DNA of 64,000 bases from Microbacterium suaedae (lineage in GTDB: Bacteria > Actinomycetota > Actinomycetes > Actinomycetales > Microbacteriaceae), in the NCBI RefSeq assembly GCF_003254645.1, contig NZ_PNFD01000001.1, positions 186,001 to 250,000 on the forward strand, written 5' to 3'. Under the pieces are notes generated by a model. That model was given only the letters and a program-made list of their open reading frames with translations. It was not told the origin of the DNA and did no database searches. The first letter of the stretch is position 1. Each line of letters opens with the position of its first letter. Positions 35,988-43,982 of this stretch are shown here, piece after piece. The translations under genes and the position numbers were made by a program.

Positions 35988-36842
35988 TCAGCCCGCGACG
36001 CGGCGGGAGCCGCGCGAGAAGCGGTGCAGGCCACGCGCAATGGCGCGCAGGACCAGATCCTGCACCACGGGCCACTCATTCATGATCTGCGCGTAGCTCA
36101 CGCGGATGACGTGATATCCCATGAGACGCAGGCGAGCGTCGTGCGCGTTGTCCTGGTCACGCTGCGCGCCGATATGGTGCCCGCCGTCGATCTGGATGAC
36201 GAGGCACTCACCGATGAGGATGTCGACGCGATGGCCCGCGATCACCACCTGCTGCAGGATGCGCTCGTCCAACCACCTCAGCCGATGCACGACGATGGAC
36301 TCGGTGCCAGCATCCGAGAATGGCGTCACGATCTCGGCGATGCGACGGGCCCGCCCACTCAGCGGAAGCTGGCGCAGCGCCTCGATGTCAACGTACTTCT
36401 TCCGGAGCGCGGACTCCCACGTCGCCCGCGCCTGCTCCTCCGGCACGCACGCCGCGAGAATCGTGAGGACATTCTCGATGGGATCCACGAGCACGCCCGG
36501 CACGCGCGGCACCAATGGCTCGGACCAGTGCACCCGGGCATGAAGTTCATCGACGTCCACGCGGCCGGCATGGGGCGGCGCGGCGACGTGATGCATCGAG
36601 GACTCCTGCGACCACAGTCCGATTCGTGCTGCCTGCGTCAGACACGTCAACACGACGCCCGCACGAGCAGCCGCCACAAGCATCGGATCCGCGTTCTGCA
36701 ACGCGACCCACCCCTGGCGCGGTCGGTGGAGAGCTCCTGAGGCAACCGCCGCGCGGACGCGGTTTCGTGTGATCCCCAGAGCGAGAAGATCGGCCGTGCG
36801 GCAGACGCCGCCGCGACGGCGGACGATTTCGACGAGTTTCAT
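35988..36842 (-). CDS. AbiEi-like N-terminal domain fused to DUF559 (Vsr-like) nuclease domain
   Basis: A 284-residue protein. Residues 1-45 (LVEIVRRRGGVCRTADLLAL, then GITRNRVRAAVASGALHRPR) form the winged helix of type IV antitoxin AbiEi proteins. The C-terminal 90 residues match DUF559, a Vsr/PD-(D/E)XK-type nuclease domain, with GHRVDILIGECLVIQIDGGH near residue 205 and LRLMGYHVIRVSYAQIM. The nuclease Asp of VDILIG is kept, but the usual Glu of the ExD strand is Gln (QID). No AbiEii toxin gene is adjacent, so this is a stand-alone fusion. The function is unknown; a DNA-directed or defence role is inference. Repeats on both sides share a core motif. Confidence 0.8.
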   Translation of the reverse strand: MKLVEIVRRRGGVCRTADLLALGITRNRVRAAVASGALHRPRQGWVALQNADPMLVAAARAGVVLTCLTQAARIGLWSQESSMHHVAAPPHAGRVDVDELHARVHWSEPLVPRVPGVLVDPIENVLTILAACVPEEQARATWESALRKKYVDIEALRQLPLSGRARRIAEIVTPFSDAGTESIVVHRLRWLDERILQQVVIAGHRVDILIGECLVIQIDGGHHIGAQRDQDNAHDARLRLMGYHVIRVSYAQIMNEWPVVQDLVLRAIARGLHRFSRGSRRVAG

Positions 36843-37547
36843 TCGCCGAGCGTGTCGAATATCGCCGTGCGACGCAGAGCGGGATCCGCGTGATTCCGGG
36901 GCGCCTGTGGATCGATCAGCAAATCAGCCGGATGTGAGCACGTTGCGCGTCACCCGAAACCCACACCTCGCCGGTTCTCGAAGGCGAACATTGCGCCACG
37001 TTCCGGAAGCCCCACGCCCACACGCGGAGGAAGACCGCGCTCATTCGGAGGAGAACCACACCCCGGAGGACCCAGAGTACGGTTCAGCCCCTCCGGAACA
37101 CACAAACCCTCCATCGCGTGCAGGCACACCCTGAAGAAGGACCGCGCACACACGGACAGACACCACACTCTGGAGGACCCAGACGGCGGACCTGCCCCTC
37201 CGGAACACACAATCCCTCCGCCACCTGCGGCGGGGGTTGCGCTCACCGGAGGAGAACCACATTTCGGAGGACCCAGACGACGGACCTGCCCGCCGAAACA
37301 CACAACCCCTCCGCCACGTGCAACGGGGGCCGCGCACACCGGAGGAGAACCACACCCCGGAGGACCCAGAGGACAGATCAACCCCTCCGAAACACACAAC
37401 CCCTCCGCCACGTGCGACGGGGGCCGCGCTCACCGGAGGAGAACCACACCCCAGAGGACCCAGACGACAGATCAGCCCCTCCGGAGCGCACAAACCCTCC
37501 GCTGGGTGCGGCGACCAGCCGCGCGGGCTCGGCTATGGCGATGTGCC
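36843..37547. repeat. Tandem 93/94-bp repeat array and flanks, right of AbiEi/DUF559 gene
   Basis: A 705-base non-coding region. From 37046 to about 37527 there are five imperfect units starting CGGAGGAGAACCACA, at 37046, 37153, 37247, 37340 and 37434; spacing is 107, 94, 93 and 94. Each unit holds a second CGGAGGACCCAGA and, about 20 bases later, CCTCCGG, so units 1 and 4-5 especially can fold CCGGAGG onto CCTCCGG. The part from 36843 to 37020 holds the upstream region of the minus-strand gene, with no other feature seen. Confidence 0.82.
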
Positions 37548-38582
37548 TCAGGCGGCTCCGTCGAACATGCTCGTGACGGATCCGTCGTCGAAGACCTCCT
37601 GGATCGCGCGCGCGAGCAGCGGCGCCGCGGACAGCACCGTGAGCTTCTCGAAGCGGCGACGTTCGGGAATCGGCACCGTGTCGGTGACGACGACGCGGTC
37701 GATCGCGGCGTCCTGCAGCCGCTCGCTCGCGGGATCGCTGAAGATAGCGTGCGTCGCGCCGACGATGACCTTCTTGGCGCCGTTGTCCTTGAGTGCCTGG
37801 GCGGCCTTGACGATCGTGCCCGCCGTGTCGATCATGTCGTCGACGAGCAGGCAGGTGCGCCCTGCGACCGAACCGACGATCTCGTGCACCGACACCTGGT
37901 TCGCGACGGTGGGGTCGCGGCGCTTGTGGATGATCGCCAGCGGAACGTCGAGCGAGTCGCTCCACGTGTCGGCGACGCGCACTCGACCCATGTCGGGCGA
38001 GACGACCGTGAGCGTCTCACGCTCGTCCTCTGTGAAGGTGTCGACGAAGTGACGCTCGAGAACGGGCTTCGCGAAGAGGTGATCGACCGGTCCGTTGAAG
38101 AAGCCCTGGATCTGCGACGCGTGGAGGTCGACGCTCATGATGCGGTCGGCGCCCGCCGTCGAGATGAGGTCGGTGATGAGGCGGGCCGAGATCGGCTCGC
38201 GGCCGCGACCCTTCTTGTCCTGGCGCGAGTACGGGTAGTACGGCACGACGACCGTCACCCGCTTCGCCGACGCGCGCTTGAGCGCATCGAGCATGATGAG
38301 CATCTCCATGAGATCCTCGTTGATCTTCTCGCCGAACGACTGCACGAGGAAGACGTCGGTTCCGCGCATCGACACCGCGAAGCGCGTGTACATCTCGCCG
38401 GAGGCGAAGGTGCGGTGCTCGGTCGGCGCGAGACCGATACCGAGGTGCTCGGCGATGTCGGCGGCGAGCTCGGGGTGCGACCGTCCGGTCACCACCACCA
38501 TCCGCTTGCGGGTCTTCTGCTCCATTCCGGGCGCGATGCCCCGGTCGAGATCGAGGTCAACCGTCTTGTTCTTACTCGCCAT
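37548..38582 (-). CDS. prs: Ribose-phosphate diphosphokinase (PRPP synthetase)
   Basis: A 344-residue enzyme making PRPP from ribose 5-phosphate and ATP for nucleotide, His and Trp synthesis. VVVTGRSHPELAADIAEHLG, RTFASGEMYTRF, the metal-site SVDLHASQIQGFF and the PRPP loop LLVDDMIDTAGTIVKAA are present. The ATG at 38582 overlaps the 3' end of glmU by 11 bases, indicating translational coupling. A second ATG at 38525 would give a protein closer to the typical family length. The order glmU-prs is standard in actinobacteria. Confidence 0.96.
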   Translation of the reverse strand: MASKNKTVDLDLDRGIAPGMEQKTRKRMVVVTGRSHPELAADIAEHLGIGLAPTEHRTFASGEMYTRFAVSMRGTDVFLVQSFGEKINEDLMEMLIMLDALKRASAKRVTVVVPYYPYSRQDKKGRGREPISARLITDLISTAGADRIMSVDLHASQIQGFFNGPVDHLFAKPVLERHFVDTFTEDERETLTVVSPDMGRVRVADTWSDSLDVPLAIIHKRRDPTVANQVSVHEIVGSVAGRTCLLVDDMIDTAGTIVKAAQALKDNGAKKVIVGATHAIFSDPASERLQDAAIDRVVVTDTVPIPERRRFEKLTVLSAAPLLARAIQEVFDDGSVTSMFDGAA

Positions 38583-40017
38583 CGGCCTGTTTCTCTGCGC
38601 GTCGGGCCCTGGCCGCCGCGTCGGCCGCCGGGGTTCCCGCTCTGTTGTTCTCGACCCAACCCTCGAGATTCCTCTGGGGGGCCACGCTCATCGCCAGCGC
38701 TCCGGCCGGCACATCCTTCCGGATGACCGCACCTGCGCCCGTCTTCGCGCCATCGCCCAGTCTAACGGGCGCGATCATCACCGTATGCGAGCCCGTGTGA
38801 ACGTGGTCGCCGATCCGGGTGCGGTGCTTGTGAACATCGTCGTAGTTCGCCGTGATCGCCCCGGCTCCGAGATTGACGCCCTCGCCGATATCCGAGTCTC
38901 CGACGTACGACAGATGCGGCACCTTGCTGCCCGCACCGACCGTCGAGTTCTTCACCTCCACGAACGTCCCCGCCTTCGCCCCGTCGGCCAGTTCGGCCCC
39001 CGCGCGCAGGTACGCCCACGGTCCGACGTTCGCGTCCGCTCCGATCACGGCCAGCGTGACATCGCTGCGGCGGACAGTCGCCCGCTCCCCCACTTCGGCG
39101 TCCAACAGCGAAGTGTCCGGGCCGATCGTCGCGCCCTCGGCGATCGACGTCGCGCCGAGCACATGCGTGTTCGGCAGGATCGTCACGTCGCGCGCGAGCG
39201 TTGCCGTGTCGTCGATCCACGTCGTCTGCGGATCCTGGATCGTCACGCCCTCGAGCTGCCACCGGCGGATCACGCGCTGATTGAGGATCCGCGCCGCGTC
39301 GGCCAGCTGCACACGATCGTTGACGCCGAGCGCCGCCGCCGCGTCCGGCGCGGTCACCCCCGCGATGCCGCCGCCCGCGGCGCGGAGGATCCCGATGACG
39401 TCCGTCAGGTACATCTCGCCCTGCGCGTTGTCGGTTCCGACCCGCGCGAGCGCACCGCGCAGGGCGGGCGCACGGAAGACGTAGACGCCGGGATTGATCT
39501 CGGAGACCGCGAGCTCCTCCGCCGACGCGTCACGCTGCTCGACGATTCGCTCGACCATGCCGTCGCCGCCGCGGATAACGCGCCCGTAGCCCTGCGGATC
39601 CTCTAGCTCGGCGCCGAGCAGGGTGGCGTCGGCGCCGCGCCGACGGTGCTCGTCGAGCATCGCCTGGAATGTGGAGACCTCGATCAGCGGCACATCCCCC
39701 GACAGGACGAGCACGTCGCCCGAGAAATCGGCGGGCAGCGCCTCGACGCCGAGCTGCGCAGCTCTCCCTGTTCCCGGGATCTCGTCCTGATCCACCGCGA
39801 CGACGCCCGGGTGATCCTCCAGGGACGAGGCGATGAGGTCGCGCTCGTGCCGCACGACGACGCGGACGAGCTCGGCGCCGAGCGACTCGGCCGACCGCAG
39901 CACGTGGCCGAGGAGCGTGCGACCGCCGATGCGGTGCAGCACCTTGGGCGTCGCCGACTTCATGCGCGTGCCGCGCCCTGCCGCCAGGACAACGATTGCG
40001 AGGTTCTGCTCAGTCAC
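38572..40017 (-). CDS. glmU: Bifunctional GlcNAc-1-P uridyltransferase/GlcN-1-P acetyltransferase
   Basis: A 481-residue enzyme making UDP-GlcNAc for peptidoglycan. The N-terminal uridyltransferase shows VVLAAGRGTRMKSATPKVLH; the C-terminal left-handed beta-helix acetyltransferase shows hexapeptide repeats and PHLSYVGDSDIGEGVNLGAG, then ANYDDVHKHRTRIG. The only start giving a complete N-terminus is the GTG at 40017 (VTEQNLAIVVLAAGRG). This is separated from the 3' end of the tRNA-Gln gene by one base, so there is no room for a ribosome site outside the tRNA. Its 3' end overlaps prs. Confidence 0.95.
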   Translation of the reverse strand: MTEQNLAIVVLAAGRGTRMKSATPKVLHRIGGRTLLGHVLRSAESLGAELVRVVVRHERDLIASSLEDHPGVVAVDQDEIPGTGRAAQLGVEALPADFSGDVLVLSGDVPLIEVSTFQAMLDEHRRRGADATLLGAELEDPQGYGRVIRGGDGMVERIVEQRDASAEELAVSEINPGVYVFRAPALRGALARVGTDNAQGEMYLTDVIGILRAAGGGIAGVTAPDAAAALGVNDRVQLADAARILNQRVIRRWQLEGVTIQDPQTTWIDDTATLARDVTILPNTHVLGATSIAEGATIGPDTSLLDAEVGERATVRRSDVTLAVIGADANVGPWAYLRAGAELADGAKAGTFVEVKNSTVGAGSKVPHLSYVGDSDIGEGVNLGAGAITANYDDVHKHRTRIGDHVHTGSHTVMIAPVRLGDGAKTGAGAVIRKDVPAGALAMSVAPQRNLEGWVENNRAGTPAADAAARARRAEKQADGE

Positions 40018-40018
40018 G

Positions 40019-40090
40019 CTCCGCCACCAGGATTCGAACCCGGACCTCACGGCTCCAAAGGCCGTCGTGCTGCCATTACACCATGGCGGA
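40019..40090 (-). tRNA. tRNA-Gln (anticodon UUG)
   Basis: A 72-nt cloverleaf on the minus strand with acceptor stem TCCGCCA/TGGCGGA and discriminator G. The anticodon loop CTTTGGA gives UUG, and the T arm contains GGTTCGAAT. CCA is not encoded. The gene ends one base before the glmU GTG start, so tRNA and glmU are likely co-transcribed and then separated by tRNA 3' processing. Confidence 0.95.
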
Positions 40091-40173
40091 CCACGGCCCG
40101 TCAGGCCGCCCCACCAGTTTGGCATGCGTCTCCGTGTGACACCGCAAGGTCGCGGGCGCGAGATAATCGGATG

Positions 40174-40677
40174 ATGGCCAGTGAACAGGACGAGGTCGAC
40201 CGGATCGTCGGCGCATGGAGCGCCGAGCGACCCGACCTCGATTTCTCCCCCATGGAGGTGCTCTCGCGTGTCGATCGCTTGTCGCACCACCTCGATCGCG
40301 CCCGGCGCGATGCGTTTCGCCGCACCGAGATCGAACCATGGGAGTGGGACGTCCTCTCCGCGCTCCGGCGCGCAGGCGATCCCTACAGGCTGAGCCCGAA
40401 ACAGCTGCTGCAGCAGACGCTCGTCTCGAGCGGCACGATGACGAACAGGATCGACCGCCTGCGCGAGCGCGGGCTCGTCGACCGCTCCGCGGATCCCGAC
40501 GACCGCCGCGGCGCGCTCGTCACCCTGACCGACGAGGGACGCACGCGCGTCGATGCCGCGATCACGCGGCTCATCGACGCCGAATCCGATCTGCTGGGCG
40601 GCATGACCTCCTCCGACCAGAGACGACTCGGCGCACTCCTGCGCCATCTTCTCGTCTCCTTCGACGGAAACGGATAA
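40174..40677 (+). CDS. MarR-family transcription regulator
   Basis: A 167-residue winged-helix regulator. The MarR core is clear: EPWEWDVLSALRRAG, QTLVSSGTMTNRIDRLRERG (recognition helix) and the wing VDRSADPDDRRGALVTLTDE. Two adjacent ATGs occur (40171, 40174); a GATAAT box stands six bases before the second, which I choose as a leaderless start. It lies seven bases before an ABC-F gene on the same strand, so the two likely form an operon in which the regulator senses a drug-like ligand; that link is inference. Confidence 0.9.
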   Translation: MASEQDEVDRIVGAWSAERPDLDFSPMEVLSRVDRLSHHLDRARRDAFRRTEIEPWEWDVLSALRRAGDPYRLSPKQLLQQTLVSSGTMTNRIDRLRERGLVDRSADPDDRRGALVTLTDEGRTRVDAAITRLIDAESDLLGGMTSSDQRRLGALLRHLLVSFDGNG

Positions 40678-40684
40678 CTCCTCT

Positions 40685-42469
40685 ATGGCACATCTGATCG
40701 GCGGCGAGGACCTGCGCGCGGAATTCCCCGCGAAGGTCGTCCTCGACGGCGTCACCATCGGCATCGCCGAGGGTGACCGCGTCGGCATCGTCGGACGCAA
40801 CGGCGACGGCAAGTCGACCCTGATGCGGATCCTCACCGAGAAGCAGTCGCCCGACTCGGGTCGCGTGACCCGGCGCGGCGGGCTTCGCGTCGGCATGCTC
40901 TCGCAGGACGATGATCTCCCTCCCGAAGGATCCGTCCAGCACGCCATCGTTGGCGACGCCGACGAGCACGAGTGGCTGGGCGACCCGCGGATCCGCGACG
41001 TCCTGCGCGGGCTCACGAGCGATCTCGACCTCGCGGCCGATGTCTCGAGCCTCTCCGGCGGTCAGCGACGCCGCGTCGCGCTCGCCCGCCTTCTCGTCGG
41101 AGAGTGGGACGTCATCGCCCTCGACGAGCCGACGAACCACCTCGACGTCGAGGGCATCTCGTGGCTCGCGGAGCACCTCTCGCGCCGTTGGCCCGCGAAC
41201 CAGGGCGCTCTCCTTCTCGTGACGCACGATCGCTGGTTCCTCGACGCCGTCTGCACCCGCATGTGGGAGGTGCACGACGGCATCGTCGATCCCTTCGAGG
41301 GCGGATACGCCGCCTACGTGCTGCAGCGCGTCGAGCGCCAGCGCCAGCGCGATCTCGCCGAGGAGAAGCGCCAGAACCTCATGCGCAAGGAGCTCGCGTG
41401 GCTCCGCCGGGGCGCCCCCGCCCGCACATCCAAGCCGAAGTTCCGCATCGACGCCGCGAACGAGCTCATCGCCGACGAGCCGCCGGTGCGCGACCAGGTG
41501 CAGCTCACCCAGCTGGCGACCGCTCGGCTCGGCAAGGACGTCGTCGATCTGCTCGACGTCGGGGTCTCCTATGACGGCACCGACGTGATTGCCGACGTCG
41601 AGTGGCGCATCGCGCCGGGCGAGCGCACCGGGATCCTCGGCGCCAACGGCGCGGGAAAATCGACCCTGCTCGGGCTCATCTCGGGTGCGATCGCTCCGAG
41701 CTCCGGCCGCGTCAAGCGCGGCAAGACGGTGCGGATCGCGTACCTCGATCAGCGCCTGCGCGAGCTCGACGGCGTCGCCCATCTGCGGGTGCGCGAGGTG
41801 CTCGCCGAGCAGAAGTCGTCATACGTCGCGGGCGGCAAGGAGCTCACCCCCGCGCAGCTGCTCGAGCGCCTCGGCTTCCGTTCGAGCGAGCTCTCGACCC
41901 CTGTGAAGGATCTCTCGGGCGGCCAGAAGCGCCGCCTGCAGCTGCTGCTCGTTCTGCTCGACGAGCCGAACGTGCTCATCCTCGACGAGCCCAGCAACGA
42001 TCTCGACACCGACATGCTCGCCGCGATGGAGGACCTCCTCGATTCCTGGCCCGGCACGCTCCTCGTCGTCAGCCACGACCGTTACCTCATCGAGCGCGTC
42101 ACCGACCAGCAGTACGCCGTCATGAACCACCGCCTGCGACACCTTCCCGGCGGTGTCGACCAGTACCTCCAGCTGCGCCGCGAGCAGGAGGCCACCGGAT
42201 CCTCCCCCGGCGACGCTCGCGCCACGACATCGGAGGAGCCGGCGCTCTCCGGCGCCGACCGCCGCGCCGCCGAGAAGGAGCTCAGCGCCATCGACCGCAA
42301 GCTCGAGAACCTGCAGAAGAAGGTGCGCAGCACTCACGACGAGATGGCCGCGCACGATCAGGGTGACTTCGAGGGCCTCGGCGCGCTGAACGAGCGGCTG
42401 CGCGGGCTGCAGGAGGAGATCGACGGGCTGGAGGAGCGCTGGCTGGAGCTCGGAGAGCTGGTGTCGTAG
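40685..42469 (+). CDS. ABC-F family ATPase (Uup/EttA-like)
   Basis: A 594-residue soluble protein with two ABC ATPase domains and no membrane part. Domain 1 has GRNGDGKSTLMRIL, LSGGQRRRVALARLL and LDEPTNHLD; domain 2 has GANGAGKSTLLGLI, LSGGQKRRLQ and LDEPSNDLD. A linker of the P-site-interaction type (RKELAWLRRGAPARTSKPKF) lies between, and the C-terminus (residues 525-590) is a charged coiled coil of the Uup type. ABC-F proteins act on the ribosome or, for Uup, in DNA metabolism. Housekeeping and antibiotic-resistance members cannot be separated by eye. It follows a MarR gene. Confidence 0.92.
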   Translation: MAHLIGGEDLRAEFPAKVVLDGVTIGIAEGDRVGIVGRNGDGKSTLMRILTEKQSPDSGRVTRRGGLRVGMLSQDDDLPPEGSVQHAIVGDADEHEWLGDPRIRDVLRGLTSDLDLAADVSSLSGGQRRRVALARLLVGEWDVIALDEPTNHLDVEGISWLAEHLSRRWPANQGALLLVTHDRWFLDAVCTRMWEVHDGIVDPFEGGYAAYVLQRVERQRQRDLAEEKRQNLMRKELAWLRRGAPARTSKPKFRIDAANELIADEPPVRDQVQLTQLATARLGKDVVDLLDVGVSYDGTDVIADVEWRIAPGERTGILGANGAGKSTLLGLISGAIAPSSGRVKRGKTVRIAYLDQRLRELDGVAHLRVREVLAEQKSSYVAGGKELTPAQLLERLGFRSSELSTPVKDLSGGQKRRLQLLLVLLDEPNVLILDEPSNDLDTDMLAAMEDLLDSWPGTLLVVSHDRYLIERVTDQQYAVMNHRLRHLPGGVDQYLQLRREQEATGSSPGDARATTSEEPALSGADRRAAEKELSAIDRKLENLQKKVRSTHDEMAAHDQGDFEGLGALNERLRGLQEEIDGLEERWLELGELVS

Positions 42470-42505
42470 GGCTCTCTCTGATCGGTGCTTGGTTGCGTGC
42501 GCTGC

Positions 42506-42680
42506 GCGATGCCCATCCCGGCGACCGCGATCCCGCGCGCTCGTCCCTCGCGCGCCCGCCAGGCCCGAGCCAGCGGTCGCCGGGATGGACATCGCTCCGC
42601 TTCTGACGCCGGCTCCCCTTTTTGTGGGGCGGGACGGGATCGCGGCGCTTCGCTTGCGATCCCGACGACCTGCGGTCGTC
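42506..42680. repeat. Cluster of three palindromes between convergent genes
   Basis: A large inverted repeat (arms 42506-42528 and 42573-42595, 22 of 23 paired) holds a 44-base loop. It is followed by a nine-bp stem CGGGATCGC (42635-42643) with its complement at 42656-42664, then a seven-bp hairpin GACGACC/GGTCGTC at 42664-42680, four bases before the sigma-factor stop codon. The outer arms are much longer than a normal terminator. A likely role is ending transcription from both sides; a mobile or regulatory origin is possible. Confidence 0.75.
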
Positions 42681-42683
42681 ACC

Positions 42684-43979
42684 TCATCCGTTCTCGTCCA
42701 GGCCGGCGAGAGTGGACGCAAGGTAGGCCTCTTCCGCCTCGTTGCCGGGGAGGGTGAGGGCCTCTCGGTAGGCACGCGCCGCTTCGTCTCGGCGTCCCAA
42801 CTCGGAAAGTGTGACCGCTCGGGCGATGTGGAAGGGACGGAGGCGGGCCAGGGCGGGGTCGTCCGCGAGGGTATCGAGACGGCGGATCCCCTCGTCGAGA
42901 CCGTGCGCCCGCCCGTGGGCGACGGCCTCGCCGAGGCGCACGACCGGGCCGTCGTCATAGGCCGCGAGCATCCGGTAGAGCACCGCGATCTGCGCCCAAT
43001 CGGTCTCGTCGTACGAGGCAGCCTCGGCGTGCACGGCCGCGATCGCGGCCTGGATTGCATACGCACCCGCTCGGGGGCTCCCCGCCGCGCGCTCGGCCAG
43101 ACGCAGCCCCTCCGTCACGAGGTCCGCGCGCCACAGGCCGCGGTCCTGGTCTGCGAGAGGGATAGGGCGCCCCTGCGCGTCGAGCCGCGCCGGACGGCGC
43201 GCCTCCGTGAGGAGCAGAAGGGCGAGCAGACCCGTCGCCTCGGCGGATCCCGGCATGAGCTCGCGCAGCAGGCGCGCGAGGCGCACGGCCTCCGCCGTGA
43301 GGTCGTCTCGGATGTGCTCCTCGCCTGAGGAACGGGAGAATCCCTCCGCGTAGACGAGGTAGACGACGCGCTGCACGATCGGCAGGCGCGCCCGCACCTC
43401 GGTCGCGCTCGGCGCTTCGAAGCGGATCCCGAGCGTGCGGATCCGCTTCTTCGCCCGTGTGATGCGCTGCTGCATCGTCGCGACGGGGACGAGCAGCGCG
43501 TGCGCGACGTCGGTCGTCGCAAGTCCGCCGACGAAGCGCAGCGTCAGCGCGAGGCGGTCGTCCGCAGCAAGGAGGGGGTGGGCACAGGCGAAGAACAGCC
43601 CGAGCCGATCGTCGGGGATGGCCTCGGCGTCGCGTTCCGCCACGAGCCGGGCGGGGTCCTCTGATCCAGGGGGCGTCGGCGCCCGCTCGGCCTCGGCACC
43701 CAGCTGCGCGAGCTTCCGCGCCCGCAGGGCGTCGCGCCGGAGAATGTCGAGCGCGGCCCGCGTCGCCGCGGTCGTGAGCCATGCGGCCGGCGAATCCGGG
43801 ATCCCCGACACGGGCCACCGGCGCAGCGCGCGTTCGACGGCTTCCTGCAGCATGTCCTCGGCCAGGTCGAGGTCGCCGAAGCGTCGGGCGAGGGCGGCGA
43901 CGATCCGCGCCTGTGTGGCGCGATCGACCGCCGCGATCGCGGACCGCGACCGCGCCTCGCCCGACTCCTCAGGATCCAC
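42684..43979 (-). CDS. ECF42-type RNA polymerase sigma factor with C-terminal extension
   Basis: A 431-residue sigma factor of the ECF42 type. Region 2 (RFGDLDLAEDMLQEAVERAL near residue 33) and region 4 (LRFVGGLATTDVAHALLVPV near residue 147) are present. They are followed by a 230-residue helical TPR-like extension that in ECF42 proteins is needed for activity. No anti-sigma gene is present; instead the DGPF-type YCII protein lies just upstream on the same strand (three bases apart), the conserved ECF42 partner. Start is a GTG. Targets in related species are often the DGPF genes themselves. Confidence 0.9.
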   Translation of the reverse strand: MDPEESGEARSRSAIAAVDRATQARIVAALARRFGDLDLAEDMLQEAVERALRRWPVSGIPDSPAAWLTTAATRAALDILRRDALRARKLAQLGAEAERAPTPPGSEDPARLVAERDAEAIPDDRLGLFFACAHPLLAADDRLALTLRFVGGLATTDVAHALLVPVATMQQRITRAKKRIRTLGIRFEAPSATEVRARLPIVQRVVYLVYAEGFSRSSGEEHIRDDLTAEAVRLARLLRELMPGSAEATGLLALLLLTEARRPARLDAQGRPIPLADQDRGLWRADLVTEGLRLAERAAGSPRAGAYAIQAAIAAVHAEAASYDETDWAQIAVLYRMLAAYDDGPVVRLGEAVAHGRAHGLDEGIRRLDTLADDPALARLRPFHIARAVTLSELGRRDEAARAYREALTLPGNEAEEAYLASTLAGLDENG

Positions 43980-43982
43980 GGA

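Noticed and set aside
34816..36075. A 419-codon minus-strand frame through the NUDIX gene and the left repeat field
   Set aside because: It overlaps the NUDIX gene antisense and the repeats; composition is erratic and there is no domain.
36950..37493. Gly/Cys-rich frames through the repeat array on the minus strand
   Set aside because: The period alternates between 93 and 94, so the frame is not kept between units, and no start or family similarity supports coding.
37046..37527. Tandem array considered as a CRISPR
   Set aside because: The whole 93/94-base unit is repeated with gradual divergence; there are no short identical repeats separated by unique spacers and no cas genes.
39646..40173. 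MarR gene extended upstream to 39646
   Set aside because: That extension runs antisense through glmU and tRNA-Gln; the GATAAT box and MarR homology place the start at 40174.
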